From the NCBI GenBank assembly GCA_024919175.1, contig CP103804.1:2852001-2916000 (forward strand): a stretch of 64,000 nucleotides of DNA. The letters are read 5' to 3'. The stretch is from Clostridioides difficile (GTDB taxonomy: Bacteria > Bacillota > Clostridia > Peptostreptococcales > Peptostreptococcaceae). The position numbers and the translations under genes were made by a program. Shown here in pieces: positions 1-8,131 of this stretch (position 1 is the first letter of the stretch; each line of letters starts with the position of its first letter). The notes under the pieces are model-generated. The model ran no database searches. It was not told the origin of the DNA and saw only the letters and a program-made list of their open reading frames with translations.

Positions 1-1158
1 TTCATTTGTGGCAGGTATATATGAAAATTTATTTTCTTTATTTACTACAACATTATCTTTTTTATATTGTTTTTTATAAAAAGGCTTCTTAACTGTTATA
101 GCAGGAACAACTTTTTTTCTAATCGCTATACCTATTTCATTTCCTGCTTTTGCATATTCAGCATCTATAATTCCCATTCCTAAGATTTTTCCTGTTGTTG
201 GAGATGCACACCCAGTAGTTACAAAGCCAACTGTTTTATCTGCAACTTTTATATCGTATCCATTTCTAGGCATTCCTTTACCTTGCATTTCAAATCCTAC
301 TAACTTTCTTTTAACGCCATTTTCTTTCTCTTCTGCTAAGATTGATTTGCCAATAAATGATTCCTTATTTACCTTTACAAAAATAGATAATCCTCCTTCA
401 AGTGGAGATATGTGTTCATTTATTTCATGTCCATATAGAGGTAAAGCTGCTTCAAATCTTAAAGTATCTCTACAACCTAGACCAGCTGGACATATCTCTT
501 CTCCTCCAACTTTTAGGACTTCATCCCAAATTAATTTTACATGTTCATTTTTGCAATATATTTCAAAACCATCTTCTCCAGTATATCCTGTTCTCGAAAC
601 TAAACAAGGATATCCAGACACTTTTATTTCTGGCTTTGACTTATAAAATTTTATTAATTCTAAATTTATATCTGTGATTTTTTGAAGAATTTTTTCTGCT
701 TTAGGCCCTTGAACTGCTAATTGACAAACTTCATTAGATATATTTTTTATATTTACTTTATACCCTTCACTTTGCTTCATTATCCAGTCAACATCTTTGT
801 CTATATTTCCTGCATTTATTACTAACAAATAATCTTCTTCCCCAAACTTATATATTAATAAATCATCAACTACTCCACCATTTTCATAGCACATAGGTGT
901 ATATATGATGTCATTGACTTTTAATACACTTATATCATTTGTAACTAGGTTTTGTATAAATTTTTCTGATTCTACTCCTTTTACTTCTACTTCTCCCATG
1001 TGAGATACATCAAATATACCTGCACTTTTTCTAACCATTTCATGCTCTTTGTTTATTCCTTCATATTCTAAAGGCATTTCCCAACCAGCAAATTCAACAA
1101 GCTTTGCACCAAGCTCTTTGTGTGTATTATACAAAGGCACTCTTTTTAATTCATTCAT
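1..1158 (-). CDS. gcvTPA: Glycine cleavage system T protein, N-terminal part of a GcvT-GcvPA fusion (3' end outside window)
   Basis: Aminomethyltransferase of the glycine cleavage system; it transfers the methylene group from aminomethylated H protein to tetrahydrofolate. Translating the minus strand from the ATG at 1158 (RBS GGGAGGGTT) gives MNELKRVPLYNTHKELGAK, then typical GcvT motifs such as FDVSHMGE near residue 50 and SRTGYTGEDGFEIY near 185. The frame has no stop where a stand-alone GcvT (about 365 residues) ends. It continues through a linker into FSYIPATNE, which resembles the N-terminus of glycine decarboxylase subunit 1 (GcvPA). A fused bifunctional GcvT-GcvPA protein is known in C. 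difficile. The glycine riboswitch upstream fits this role. The rest of the P domain lies left of the window, so the fusion is inferred from the read-through and this short motif. Confidence 0.88.
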   Translation of the reverse strand, partial: MNELKRVPLYNTHKELGAKLVEFAGWEMPLEYEGINKEHEMVRKSAGIFDVSHMGEVEVKGVESEKFIQNLVTNDISVLKVNDIIYTPMCYENGGVVDDLLIYKFGEEDYLLVINAGNIDKDVDWIMKQSEGYKVNIKNISNEVCQLAVQGPKAEKILQKITDINLELIKFYKSKPEIKVSGYPCLVSRTGYTGEDGFEIYCKNEHVKLIWDEVLKVGGEEICPAGLGCRDTLRFEAALPLYGHEINEHISPLEGGLSIFVKVNKESFIGKSILAEEKENGVKRKLVGFEMQGKGMPRNGYDIKVADKTVGFVTTGCASPTTGKILGMGIIDAEYAKAGNEIGIAIRKKVVPAITVKKPFYKKQYKKDNVVVNKENKFSYIPATNE

Positions 1159-1230
1159 ATATAACCCTCCCCATAAAATTAAACCTATTATATTTAAGCA
1201 ACTTTACCATTATGTCCTGTATTTTCCCAT

Positions 1231-1272
1231 AAAAAAAATATATAAGCATAGGAAATAACCCTAGCCTATATA
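1231..1272 (-). terminator. Candidate intrinsic terminator / expression platform after the glycine riboswitch
   Basis: On the minus strand, right after aptamer II, ATATAGGC and GCTTATAT can form an imperfect hairpin followed by a run of eight Ts, just ahead of gcvTPA. It could act as the attenuator of the riboswitch. The stem is weak, so the exact pairing is uncertain. Confidence 0.45.
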
Positions 1273-1470
1273 TCCCTGTTTGTATACCTGAAAGATTTAA
1301 TAATTTAATATTATTCTGCTTCTTCGGTGACTTATAGTATTTAACTTAAGTCTCTCCAGAGTCCCATCAATTAGCGATATTTTTGCCTGAAAGCTTCTCT
1401 AAGGATTGGCATTTCTTAAATTTCTTCTTCGGCGCCTTTTTGTATAAAGGTCTCTCTCGCTAATCTCACT
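1262..1470 (-). promoter_or_regulatory. Tandem glycine riboswitch
   Basis: Read on the minus strand, two glycine aptamers follow each other. The first has GCGAGAGAGACC, GCCGAAGAAG and CTTTCAGGCAAAAA. The second has ACTCTGGAGAGACTT, CACCGAAGAAGCA and ATCTTTCAGGTATACAAACA. This tandem arrangement ahead of gcvT is the classic gcv riboswitch layout, which generally turns on glycine degradation when glycine is abundant. Confidence 0.93.
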
Positions 1471-1788
1471 TGGAAATATTTATTTTCAATTTTATTTTAT
1501 GAATATTTAAATCAAATGTCAACACATTATATTTTTTTTTTTTTATGTATTAATTTTTTTGTTAAGTTTTTATTATCAATTATTTCTCTTTTATATTATT
1601 CACTCTTTTATAAAGATATTATATATTAATGCAAAATAACATTTTCACTTAATTTATTATTAAAATAACACACAAAGAACCAAATGTAAATTTGTATTGA
1701 GATTTACTATAACATGTTAAAAGTATATTCATACACTTGATGAAATCGTTTGCAATTATAAGCTTGTGAAAAATAAGATTTTTGAAAT
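1471..1788. other. Intergenic region, no gene seen
   Basis: About 320 AT-rich bases between the glycine riboswitch and the convergent-side end of the HXXEE gene. The promoter for the riboswitch transcript should lie near 1480-1600 on the minus strand. I see no ORF with coding character and no clear structured RNA. Confidence 0.5.
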
Positions 1789-2304
1789 TTACATATTTGA
1801 CATCCACTTTGTAAATTTTCCAATCAGTGATTGTGCAAACTTTAAATTCAATGCCACAATTATAATGCCAATCATACTATACAGAATTGTTGTGCTTATT
1901 TCACAATTAAGTATACAAATACTCTTACTTATACACCAAATGCTTATTGGCAAGCATATGATGCTAGTAATGAGTGAAGGTATATATTTTCTTATTATGA
2001 TTGACTGTCCTATGTGAATTACCAGATGCAAAGTATATGCGATAAAACTACCTAACCATAATAGATATACATACTGATTGTCTGTTATAACTGCAAGTAT
2101 ACAGAAAATAAGGCATAGAATAAGTTCTTCAAACACAGCAAATGCCATACCTTCAGTGCTATAATTTTCATAATTTTTACTAACAAATGGATACTTCTTA
2201 TCAAGCATTGATTTATTTTTTTTAAGCCATATTCCAAAGCCTACTATTTCTTCCATATCATGAAAAATAAAAAGTAATGGAAACAACCATATGTATTTTT
2301 CCAT
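1789..2304 (-). CDS. HXXEE-domain integral membrane protein
   Basis: A 171-residue, strongly hydrophobic protein. Near its N-terminus it has FIFHDMEEIVGFG, the H-x-x-E-E motif that defines the HXXEE family of membrane proteins of unknown function. A second conserved acidic pair, FEELILC, follows near residue 60. Four to five membrane segments are visible. The ATG at 2304 has a good GGAGGATATT ribosome site. The His/Glu pattern suggests a metal-binding or intramembrane enzyme, but no reaction is known for the family. It is monocistronic, between the gcv riboswitch and a tRNA gene. Confidence 0.8.
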   Translation of the reverse strand: MEKYIWLFPLLFIFHDMEEIVGFGIWLKKNKSMLDKKYPFVSKNYENYSTEGMAFAVFEELILCLIFCILAVITDNQYVYLLWLGSFIAYTLHLVIHIGQSIIIRKYIPSLITSIICLPISIWCISKSICILNCEISTTILYSMIGIIIVALNLKFAQSLIGKFTKWMSNM

Positions 2305-2527
2305 AATATCCTCCTACAAAGTTTAATTTATCTACTTGTTTCTTGTCCTAATTATAATATTATTTAACTGTTTAGTTATTTCATTTCTGTCTTAGTAAAG
2401 ATACTTATTATTCACTATTTCATCAAGAATGTGAACATTACTTCTTAACAAATTCTTGACTAAAGCATACTCTAATAGCTGAAGTATAATCAAGCAAAAA
2501 TGAATGAATATACTGTTTTTCACCTAT

Positions 2528-2554
2528 AAAAAAAGCACTTCATATTAAAGTGCT
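2528..2554 (-). terminator. Intrinsic terminator
   Basis: On the minus strand, AGCACTT and AAGTGCT arms close a short loop and are followed by seven Ts. It lies downstream of tRNA-Leu and a GC-rich hairpin, and upstream of the HXXEE gene, and probably ends transcription from the tRNA side. The rest of 2305-2527 shows nothing recognisable. Confidence 0.7.
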
Positions 2555-2571
2555 AATCTGTCACATATATC

Positions 2572-2624
2572 AAAAAATAAAAACGGGATAGCCCACTCCG
2601 AAAGCCAGCAACCCCAGTTTTTTT
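2572..2624 (-). terminator. GC-rich hairpin downstream of tRNA-Leu, U-runs on both sides
   Basis: A strikingly GC-rich imperfect hairpin (2585-2615; GGGGTTGCTGGC pairs with GTGGGCTATCCC around a TTCG-containing loop) in very AT-rich surroundings. On the minus strand it is followed by TTTTTATTTTTT, so it can terminate the tRNA transcript. The plus strand also has seven Ts after it. It could be a terminator or a small structured RNA. The GC content is higher than the other terminators here. Confidence 0.55.
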
Positions 2625-2647
2625 CAGCACAACTAAGTACTGTAAAG

Positions 2648-2728
2648 TGCGGATGAAGGGAGTCGAACCCCCACGCCAATGGCGCTAGATCCTAAGTCTA
2701 GTGCGTCTGCCAATTCCGCCACATCCGC
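2648..2728 (-). tRNA. tRNA-Leu (anticodon UAG)
   Basis: The minus strand reads GCGGATGTGGCGGAATTGGC, a standard leucine tRNA 5' end and D arm. The anticodon stem CTAGA/TCTAG encloses a CTTAGGA loop (anticodon TAG). A short class-II variable arm, CGCCATTGGCG, follows, then the T arm GGGGGTTCGACTCCC and the acceptor CATCCGC with discriminator A. CCA is not encoded. Confidence 0.96.
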
Positions 2729-2837
2729 TTATCACTCTTTTATTTTACTATATTTCGCTATTATTTTCAATAACTTTTTAAAATTATCTAAAAATAAACA
2801 AAATAATGATAATAAAAGGTGAAATTCTTTTACAGCC

Positions 2838-4568
2838 TTATTCTGCAAGTTCTATTTCTGCTTCATCTACTCTCTTTCCTATAATTTGAATACCTAAAAA
2901 TACAGCAGCTATAGCAACTGGTAATACTATATATATTGGCAATCCAAGTCCAGCTGGTATATATCCAAATACAATAGTAATTATTGCTGTAAATATAGCA
3001 TATGGCATTTGAGTATTAACATGGTCTATATGATTACAACCAGCTCCCATTGAAGAAAGTATTGTTGTATCTGAAATTGGAGAACAATGGTCCCCAAATA
3101 TTGCACCTGTTAAAACTGCACTTGTACTTACTATTACATAAGACATGTCAGGATTTAATGAATATGCAAGTGGTATTGCAAGTGGCATTAGTATACCCAT
3201 TGTTCCATAAGCAGTTCCAGTAGCAAAAGATATTATTGCTCCTAAGCCAAATATTAAACTTGGTAGTAAGAATGGAGGCAATGAACCTGATAATAAATGT
3301 ATCAAGAATTTAGCTGTACCCAACTCTTTTATTACTGAACTTAATGACCAAGCAAGGATTAATATTACACCAGTGATTACTAAACTTTTCATTCCATCTA
3401 TCCAAACATCAATTGCTTCTGATATTGTAAAAATCTTCTTAACTACAGCCATTATAATAGCAACTAAACTTGCAACTAATGCAGATTGAAATAATGCTCT
3501 AGATGCATCAGATGCACTAAATGCTTCTTTTATTGCTTCAAAAGAATATGGTGAATTTGTAAACAATTGTATTAAAGCTTTATCTTCCCCTCCCATTATA
3601 GATGTATATCCACTATAATAGAATGATACTAATGCAACTACTATTAATGTACCTATTGGAATTATAGCATTCCACACGCTTAGTTTTACTCCATTTTTTG
3701 GAGCTAAATCGTCTAACTCTTCAACACCTTCATCAAGATTTGTACCAATTTTTCTATTTCTAGATTTTATTTCAGCTTTTCTCATTGGTCCAAACTCTTT
3801 TAATAACAATGCTGAAATTACAATAAATGCTAATATTAATATATTATAAAATCTAAATGGTATTGTATTTAAAAATATACCAAACGCATCAACATCTACA
3901 CTTATGCTTTCAAAAGCATCATGTATTAGACCAACTTCAAGACCTATCCATGTAGATATTATGGCAAGCCCAGCAACTGGTGCTGCTGTAGCATCTATTA
4001 TAAATGCTAATTTTTCTCTTGATATTTTCATTTTATCTGCAACAGGTCTCATCATAGGTCCTACAATTAATGAATTCGCATAATCATCAAAGAAAACTAA
4101 AAGACCTAAAAACCAAGTTATAATCTGTGTACCTTTAGCTGATTTTGCTCTCTTTGCAAGTGCTTCAGCTATAGCCTTGGCACCACCCATCTTGGCAACG
4201 AGATTTATTACTCCCCCAATTGCTAAAACTTGCAGTATTATCCCTGCATTCCATGGGTCTGATAGAGATACTAAAGCTCTATCTACTAAGTCTAAAAACG
4301 CTTGTATAAATGCAGCAAATACATTAACTCCACTAACTTGAATTATAAAACTTCCAGAAAGAATTCCTAGCAGTAAAGAAATTATTACATTTTTAGTTAT
4401 AAATGCAAGTATTATAGCAACTAATGGTGGTATTAAAGTTAAGATTCCAAATTTTTCTGCGTTAGCTAGTGCAATGGTATCTATATCTTCCTCTGCAAAC
4501 ACCATTACAGTTGACATTATAAACATAATTGTCGTCAGAAAAATAATATCAAATTTTTTATTTCTCAT
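2838..4568 (-). CDS. lysW: NhaC-superfamily transporter, probable lysine transporter
   Basis: A 576-residue polytopic membrane protein of the Na+/H+ antiporter NhaC superfamily (PF03553 type). Typical stretches include FFDDYANSLIVGPMMRP near residue 160 and FGDHCSPISDTTILSS near residue 490. It begins with a signal-like hydrophobic stretch ending in FAEED before the first family helix, which is a little unusual. The gene is alone, directly downstream of a complete L-box lysine riboswitch and its terminator. NhaC-type genes under lysine riboswitches have been proposed as lysine transporters (LysW). The family call is firm. Lysine as substrate, and the symbol, rest on the riboswitch, and direction of transport cannot be seen. 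Start ATG has GAGAGGGAGAT upstream. Confidence 0.85.
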   Translation of the reverse strand: MRNKKFDIIFLTTIMFIMSTVMVFAEEDIDTIALANAEKFGILTLIPPLVAIILAFITKNVIISLLLGILSGSFIIQVSGVNVFAAFIQAFLDLVDRALVSLSDPWNAGIILQVLAIGGVINLVAKMGGAKAIAEALAKRAKSAKGTQIITWFLGLLVFFDDYANSLIVGPMMRPVADKMKISREKLAFIIDATAAPVAGLAIISTWIGLEVGLIHDAFESISVDVDAFGIFLNTIPFRFYNILILAFIVISALLLKEFGPMRKAEIKSRNRKIGTNLDEGVEELDDLAPKNGVKLSVWNAIIPIGTLIVVALVSFYYSGYTSIMGGEDKALIQLFTNSPYSFEAIKEAFSASDASRALFQSALVASLVAIIMAVVKKIFTISEAIDVWIDGMKSLVITGVILILAWSLSSVIKELGTAKFLIHLLSGSLPPFLLPSLIFGLGAIISFATGTAYGTMGILMPLAIPLAYSLNPDMSYVIVSTSAVLTGAIFGDHCSPISDTTILSSMGAGCNHIDHVNTQMPYAIFTAIITIVFGYIPAGLGLPIYIVLPVAIAAVFLGIQIIGKRVDEAEIELAE

Positions 4569-4629
4569 ATAAATCTCCCTCTCTTTTTAATTTTGTGAAT
4601 TACATAGGGTATTATGGGTTATGATAAAA

Positions 4630-4664
4630 TAAAAAAGCCTTGAGTGGTAAACACTCAAGGCTTA
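4630..4664 (-). terminator. Terminator of the lysine riboswitch expression platform
   Basis: On the minus strand, AAGCCTTGAGTG and CACTCAAGGCTT form a perfect stem followed by TTTTTTATTTT, between the lysine aptamer and the transporter start at 4568. This is the expected off-state terminator. Confidence 0.9.
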
Positions 4665-4717
4665 AACATTACAATATATTGATAATACTAAAAAACAAAT
4701 ATAATATAATTCCTTAA

Positions 4718-4892
4718 ATGATAGCTCACCACAAATAAACCTGTGACAGTTGTACATATATTTTATGTACCCCCAGCAATATAATCTTAAAGCATCGATT
4801 ATAAAACTTCGGCAATATCCCCTTTCCCAATAATTCTTTGTGCTTAGCTCCTTATTGGTACTGATAGATTATTGCGCCTCTACCCTTTTATT
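4718..4892 (-). promoter_or_regulatory. Lysine riboswitch (L-box)
   Basis: The minus strand carries the ordered L-box signatures: GGGTAGAGGCGCAA, then GGAAAGGGGATATTGCCGAAG, GCTGGGGGTACA, CTGTCACAGG and GTGGTGAGCTATC. It precedes a terminator and an NhaC-type transporter. High lysine is expected to favour termination. Confidence 0.94.
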
Positions 4893-5058
4893 CACTTTTA
4901 TTAAATATATTTTGAGTATATATTATTTATTTAAACTTTGCAAGACAGTTTTAAAAATTTTACTTTAAAGGATTTTTTATATCATTGTCGAATTATAAAA
5001 TTAATTGTACTAAAATCATCTAAAAAAATTTTATCAATTATATGGAGGAATTACTTTA

Positions 5059-6045
5059 ATGTTATTAATTTACAATGAAAAAACAAACCCTTATTTTAAT
5101 TTAGCAATGGAAGAATATTTACTTAAAAATTTTGATGAAGATTTATTTATTTTATGGAGGAATGAACCTTCTATAATTGTTGGAAAAAATCAAAATACAC
5201 TCTCTGAAATAAACTTAGAATATATAAGAGAACATTCAATACCAGTTGTTAGAAGACAATCTGGCGGAGGAGCTGTATTTCATGATTTAGGAAATATAAA
5301 CTTTACATTTATAGCTTGTAATAATAATAGTTTTAGTGATTTCAGAAGATTCACTCAACCAATAATAGACCTACTTAAAACTTTAGATGTCAGTGCTGAG
5401 TTTTCTGGAAGAAATGACCTTCTTATAGAGGGTAAAAAGTTCTCTGGAAATGCTCAACATAACTATAAGAATAAGGTAATGCATCATGGGACACTTTTAT
5501 TTTCATCTGAAATAAATGACCTTTCAAATGCACTAAAGGTCAAACCCATAAAATTTGAAGGTAAAGGTATAAAATCTGTAAAGTCTCGTGTAACCAATAT
5601 AAGTGAACATCTACAATATGATATGAATATACTTGAGTTTAAAGATGCTATAATGAATTATCTCTCTGCAACAAATGCTGATAATACAAATTATTCTCTA
5701 AGTAAATATGACATAGAGAGAATAGAAAAACTTACTAAATCAAAATATGAGACTTGGGATTGGAATTTTGGTAATTCACCAAAATATTCTCTTTCAAATG
5801 AATTAAAATATGCTGGTGGAAATGTAGAATTTAACTTAAATGTTGATAAAGGCATAATAACCAGTATAAAGTTTTTTGGAGATTTTTTTGGAAAGTGTGA
5901 TGTATCTTTTGTAGAGGATAAACTTGTTGGTACAAAACATGAGGAAAATTCATTAAGAACTATTTTAGATAGTATTGAAATAAATGACTATTTCTTGGGT
6001 GCTGATACTAATATTTTAGTTTCTGGAATTTTAGGTGTTAAGTAA
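5059..6045 (+). CDS. lplA: Lipoate-protein ligase A
   Basis: A 328-residue enzyme that activates lipoate with ATP and transfers it to lipoyl domains such as glycine cleavage H protein and 2-oxoacid dehydrogenase E2. Residues about 75-95 have RRQSGGGAVFHDLGN, the lipoyl-AMP binding loop. GRNDLLIEGKKFSGNAQ near 125 and HHGTLLFS near 150 are also typical. Length matches the two-domain bacterial LplA with its C-terminal accessory domain. The ATG follows a TGGAGGAATT site. It is divergent from the lysine riboswitch unit. The gcv locus nearby supplies an obvious lipoylated client, although the two are not in one operon. Confidence 0.93.
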   Translation: MLLIYNEKTNPYFNLAMEEYLLKNFDEDLFILWRNEPSIIVGKNQNTLSEINLEYIREHSIPVVRRQSGGGAVFHDLGNINFTFIACNNNSFSDFRRFTQPIIDLLKTLDVSAEFSGRNDLLIEGKKFSGNAQHNYKNKVMHHGTLLFSSEINDLSNALKVKPIKFEGKGIKSVKSRVTNISEHLQYDMNILEFKDAIMNYLSATNADNTNYSLSKYDIERIEKLTKSKYETWDWNFGNSPKYSLSNELKYAGGNVEFNLNVDKGIITSIKFFGDFFGKCDVSFVEDKLVGTKHEENSLRTILDSIEINDYFLGADTNILVSGILGVK

Positions 6046-6137
6046 AAATAACAAAAACTTTAAAATATTTACAAAATTATGTTTACAGATATAGAAAATC
6101 ATGCTAATATGTATAACATAATTAAAAATTAATACTT

Positions 6138-6239
6138 CTTATCCAGAGTGGTGAAGGGACTGGCCCTGTGAAACCCAGCAACCAGTATATTTTAATATAC
6201 ATTGGTGCTAAATCCTGCAGTATTGTACTGAAAGATGAG
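6138..6239 (+). promoter_or_regulatory. SAM-I riboswitch (S-box)
   Basis: The S-box core is plain: CTTATCCAGAGTGGTGAAGG, GACTGGCCCTGTGAAACCC, GGCAACC-like AGCAACCAG, then GGTGCTAAATCCTGCAG and the closing P1 strand GATGAG. It precedes a terminator hairpin and an orphan MetQ gene, so it should shut off methionine uptake when SAM is high. Confidence 0.95.
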
Positions 6240-6254
6240 TTTAAATTAGCTTTT

Positions 6255-6290
6255 AAAGCCTGAGTTTACACTCAGGCTTATTTTATTTTC
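6255..6290 (+). terminator. Terminator of the SAM riboswitch
   Basis: AAGCCTGAGT and ACTCAGGCTT pair around a TTAC-type loop and are followed by ATTTTATTTT. It lies between the S-box aptamer and metQ and is the expected attenuator. Confidence 0.9.
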
Positions 6291-6354
6291 ACAATGTGAT
6301 AAAAAGAGGGTATTTTATTTTTAACTAATCAATTATATTCAGGAGGGAATTTTT

Positions 6355-7152
6355 ATGAAATTCAAAAAATTATTAAGTTTGTTATTATGTCTAGTATTTA
6401 CTTTATCGGTAGTTGGATGTTCAAAATCTAAAGACGATAAAAAAATTGTTGTTGGTGCTACTCTAGTTCCAGGTGGTGAGTTATTAGAAGAATTAAAACC
6501 ACTTATTGAAGAAAAAGGTTATACTTTAGAAGTTAAAAACTTTGATGATTACATACTTCCAAATGAAGCTTTAAATAATGGCGAAATTGATGCAAATCTA
6601 TTTCAACATGAGCCTTATCTAAAAGAGGCTGTTAAAGCTAAAGGCTATAAAATAATGGCTGGGACTAAACTATATGTATGTCCAGCGATACTTTACTCTT
6701 ACAAAATAAAATCTGTTGATGAATTTAAAAAAGGAGATACAATTGCAATAAGCAACAATCCATCTTCTTGTTCTAAAGACCTTAGATATCTTGAAAGTAT
6801 AGGGCTTTTAACTTTACCTAAAGAAAATAATTTAGTTAGTCCTAAAGATATAATTGAAAATCCAAAGGGCATACAATTCAAAGAATTAGATATTGCTCAA
6901 ATACCATCTTCTCTTCCAGATGTAACTGCTGCATTTATAGATACTACTTACGCAGTACCTGCTAGTCTTGATGCTAATAAAAATGGAATCTACACAGCAC
7001 CAGTGAATGATGAGTATGCTAACCTTTTAGCATTTAGAACTGAGGATAAAGATAGTGAAAAAATTAAAGTTTTACAAGAAGTTCTTACATCAGATAAAGC
7101 AAGAAACTTAATTGAAGAAAAATACAAAGGAATTGTAATTCCTGTTTTTTAG
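6355..7152 (+). CDS. metQ: MetQ-like D/L-methionine-binding lipoprotein (NlpA family)
   Basis: A 265-residue solute-binding lipoprotein. The signal peptide ends in LSVVGC, a lipobox with the lipidated Cys at residue 22. The mature part has NlpA-family motifs: VVGATLVPGGELLEE, FDDYILPNEALNNGEIDAN and FQHEPYL. MetQ delivers methionine to the MetNI importer. The SAM riboswitch upstream fits this role. No metN or metI lies beside it, so it must use a transporter encoded elsewhere or act alone. RBS is AGGAGGGAATTTTT. Confidence 0.92.
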   Translation: MKFKKLLSLLLCLVFTLSVVGCSKSKDDKKIVVGATLVPGGELLEELKPLIEEKGYTLEVKNFDDYILPNEALNNGEIDANLFQHEPYLKEAVKAKGYKIMAGTKLYVCPAILYSYKIKSVDEFKKGDTIAISNNPSSCSKDLRYLESIGLLTLPKENNLVSPKDIIENPKGIQFKELDIAQIPSSLPDVTAAFIDTTYAVPASLDANKNGIYTAPVNDEYANLLAFRTEDKDSEKIKVLQEVLTSDKARNLIEEKYKGIVIPVF

Positions 7153-7254
7153 TAGAATCAGTATAATTTTAACATTATTATTGTAATCTTGTTGAATATT
7201 GACTTATTAAGTGCTACCATTTAAGTAAATCTATGTTTGTGGAGGAAGATTACT

Positions 7255-7854
7255 ATGGCTATAGAATTGAAAAAAGGACAAAAAATAAATCTTACAAAAA
7301 AAGAAAATACCGATTTAGGTGAGATTTTAGTTAATTTAAATTGGAATCAAAAAGTACAAAAAAAGGGCTTTTTTGGAGCTCTAAGAAGTAGTAATATAGA
7401 TTTAGATTTGGGTTGCTTGTTTGAAATGAAAAACGGTGTAAAAGGTGCTGTTCAAGCATTAGGCAATTCCTTTGGTAATTTAGAACATCCTCCTTTTGCT
7501 CAACTAGATGGAGATGACCGAACAGGAAGCAATACTCAAGGCGAAAATATAAGAATTAATGGTAACAAGATAAAAGAAATAAAAAGAATATTGATTTATG
7601 CTTTTATTTATGAAGGTGTGGCTAATTGGTCAGAAGCTGATGGGATTGTAACTATTAAACAAAAACAAGATTCTGATTTAGTGGTTAAGCTTGATGAACA
7701 TAAAAACGGTTATAACATGTGCTCAATAGCATTAATAGAAAATGTAAATGATGAAACATTTAGTGTTGAAAAAGTAGTTAAATACTTTAAAGGGCATAGA
7801 GAAATGGATGATGAATTTAACTGGGGCTTAAAATGGGTTGCAGGAAGAAAATAA
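7255..7854 (+). CDS. TerD-domain protein, TerA-like type
   Basis: A 199-residue cytosolic protein starting MAIELKKGQKINLTKK, the standard TerD-domain opening. ATG at 7255 is chosen because GTGGAGGAAGATTACT precedes it; the longer TTG start would swallow the RBS. The calcium-binding face differs from canonical TerD. Instead of [13 protein letters not shown] it has LDGDDRTGSNTQGEN, followed by KRILIYAFIYEGVANWSEAD, a pattern typical of TerA-type proteins. TerD domains bind Ca2+ and act in tellurite, phage and envelope-stress responses. It stands alone, about 22 kb from the main Ter operon at 19.5-31.2 kb, with its own terminator. Confidence 0.85.
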   Translation: MAIELKKGQKINLTKKENTDLGEILVNLNWNQKVQKKGFFGALRSSNIDLDLGCLFEMKNGVKGAVQALGNSFGNLEHPPFAQLDGDDRTGSNTQGENIRINGNKIKEIKRILIYAFIYEGVANWSEADGIVTIKQKQDSDLVVKLDEHKNGYNMCSIALIENVNDETFSVEKVVKYFKGHREMDDEFNWGLKWVAGRK

Positions 7855-7863
7855 TACTATTTA

Positions 7864-7898
7864 AGAGACTATAAGTAAAACTACTTATAGTCTTTATT
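7864..7898 (+). terminator. Intrinsic terminator
   Basis: AGACTATAAGTA and TACTTATAGTCT form a perfect stem followed by TTATTTATGTTTT, a few bases after the TerA-like gene. Confidence 0.85.
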
Positions 7899-8064
7899 TA
7901 TGTTTTCACCATCAATACTACTAATAAGTTCATATTATTTGCACCTCGTATAGGACCTTATAAGAATTTATAGTTTTCATATAATTATTTATTTAAAATC
8001 GCATATAATATATATTGATACTATTTTCAGTACTTGTATCACTATACGTTTCAAATAGTTAATA

Positions 8065-8105
8065 AATCTAATAAAGTACTTATATTATAAGTACTTTATT
8101 AGATT
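8065..8105 (-). terminator. Long hairpin downstream of the GGDEF-EAL gene
   Basis: AATCTAATAAAGTACTTATA and its reverse complement are separated by one base, giving a nearly perfect 41-base palindrome just past the stop of the minus-strand GGDEF-EAL gene. It lacks a strong T-run on either side, so termination or mRNA 3'-end protection are both possible. Confidence 0.6.
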
Positions 8106-8131
8106 GCTATGTATTAAATTTATTTTAACTA

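Noticed and set aside
347..677. Two overlapping plus-strand ORFs
   Set aside because: They are antisense to gcvT, which has full family motifs on the minus strand.
1766..2017. 83-residue plus-strand ORF
   Set aside because: Antisense to the HXXEE gene, without ribosome site or domain.
2572..2624. c-di-GMP or fluoride riboswitch
   Set aside because: The GC-rich hairpin does not contain the conserved core of either class, and no regulated gene follows.
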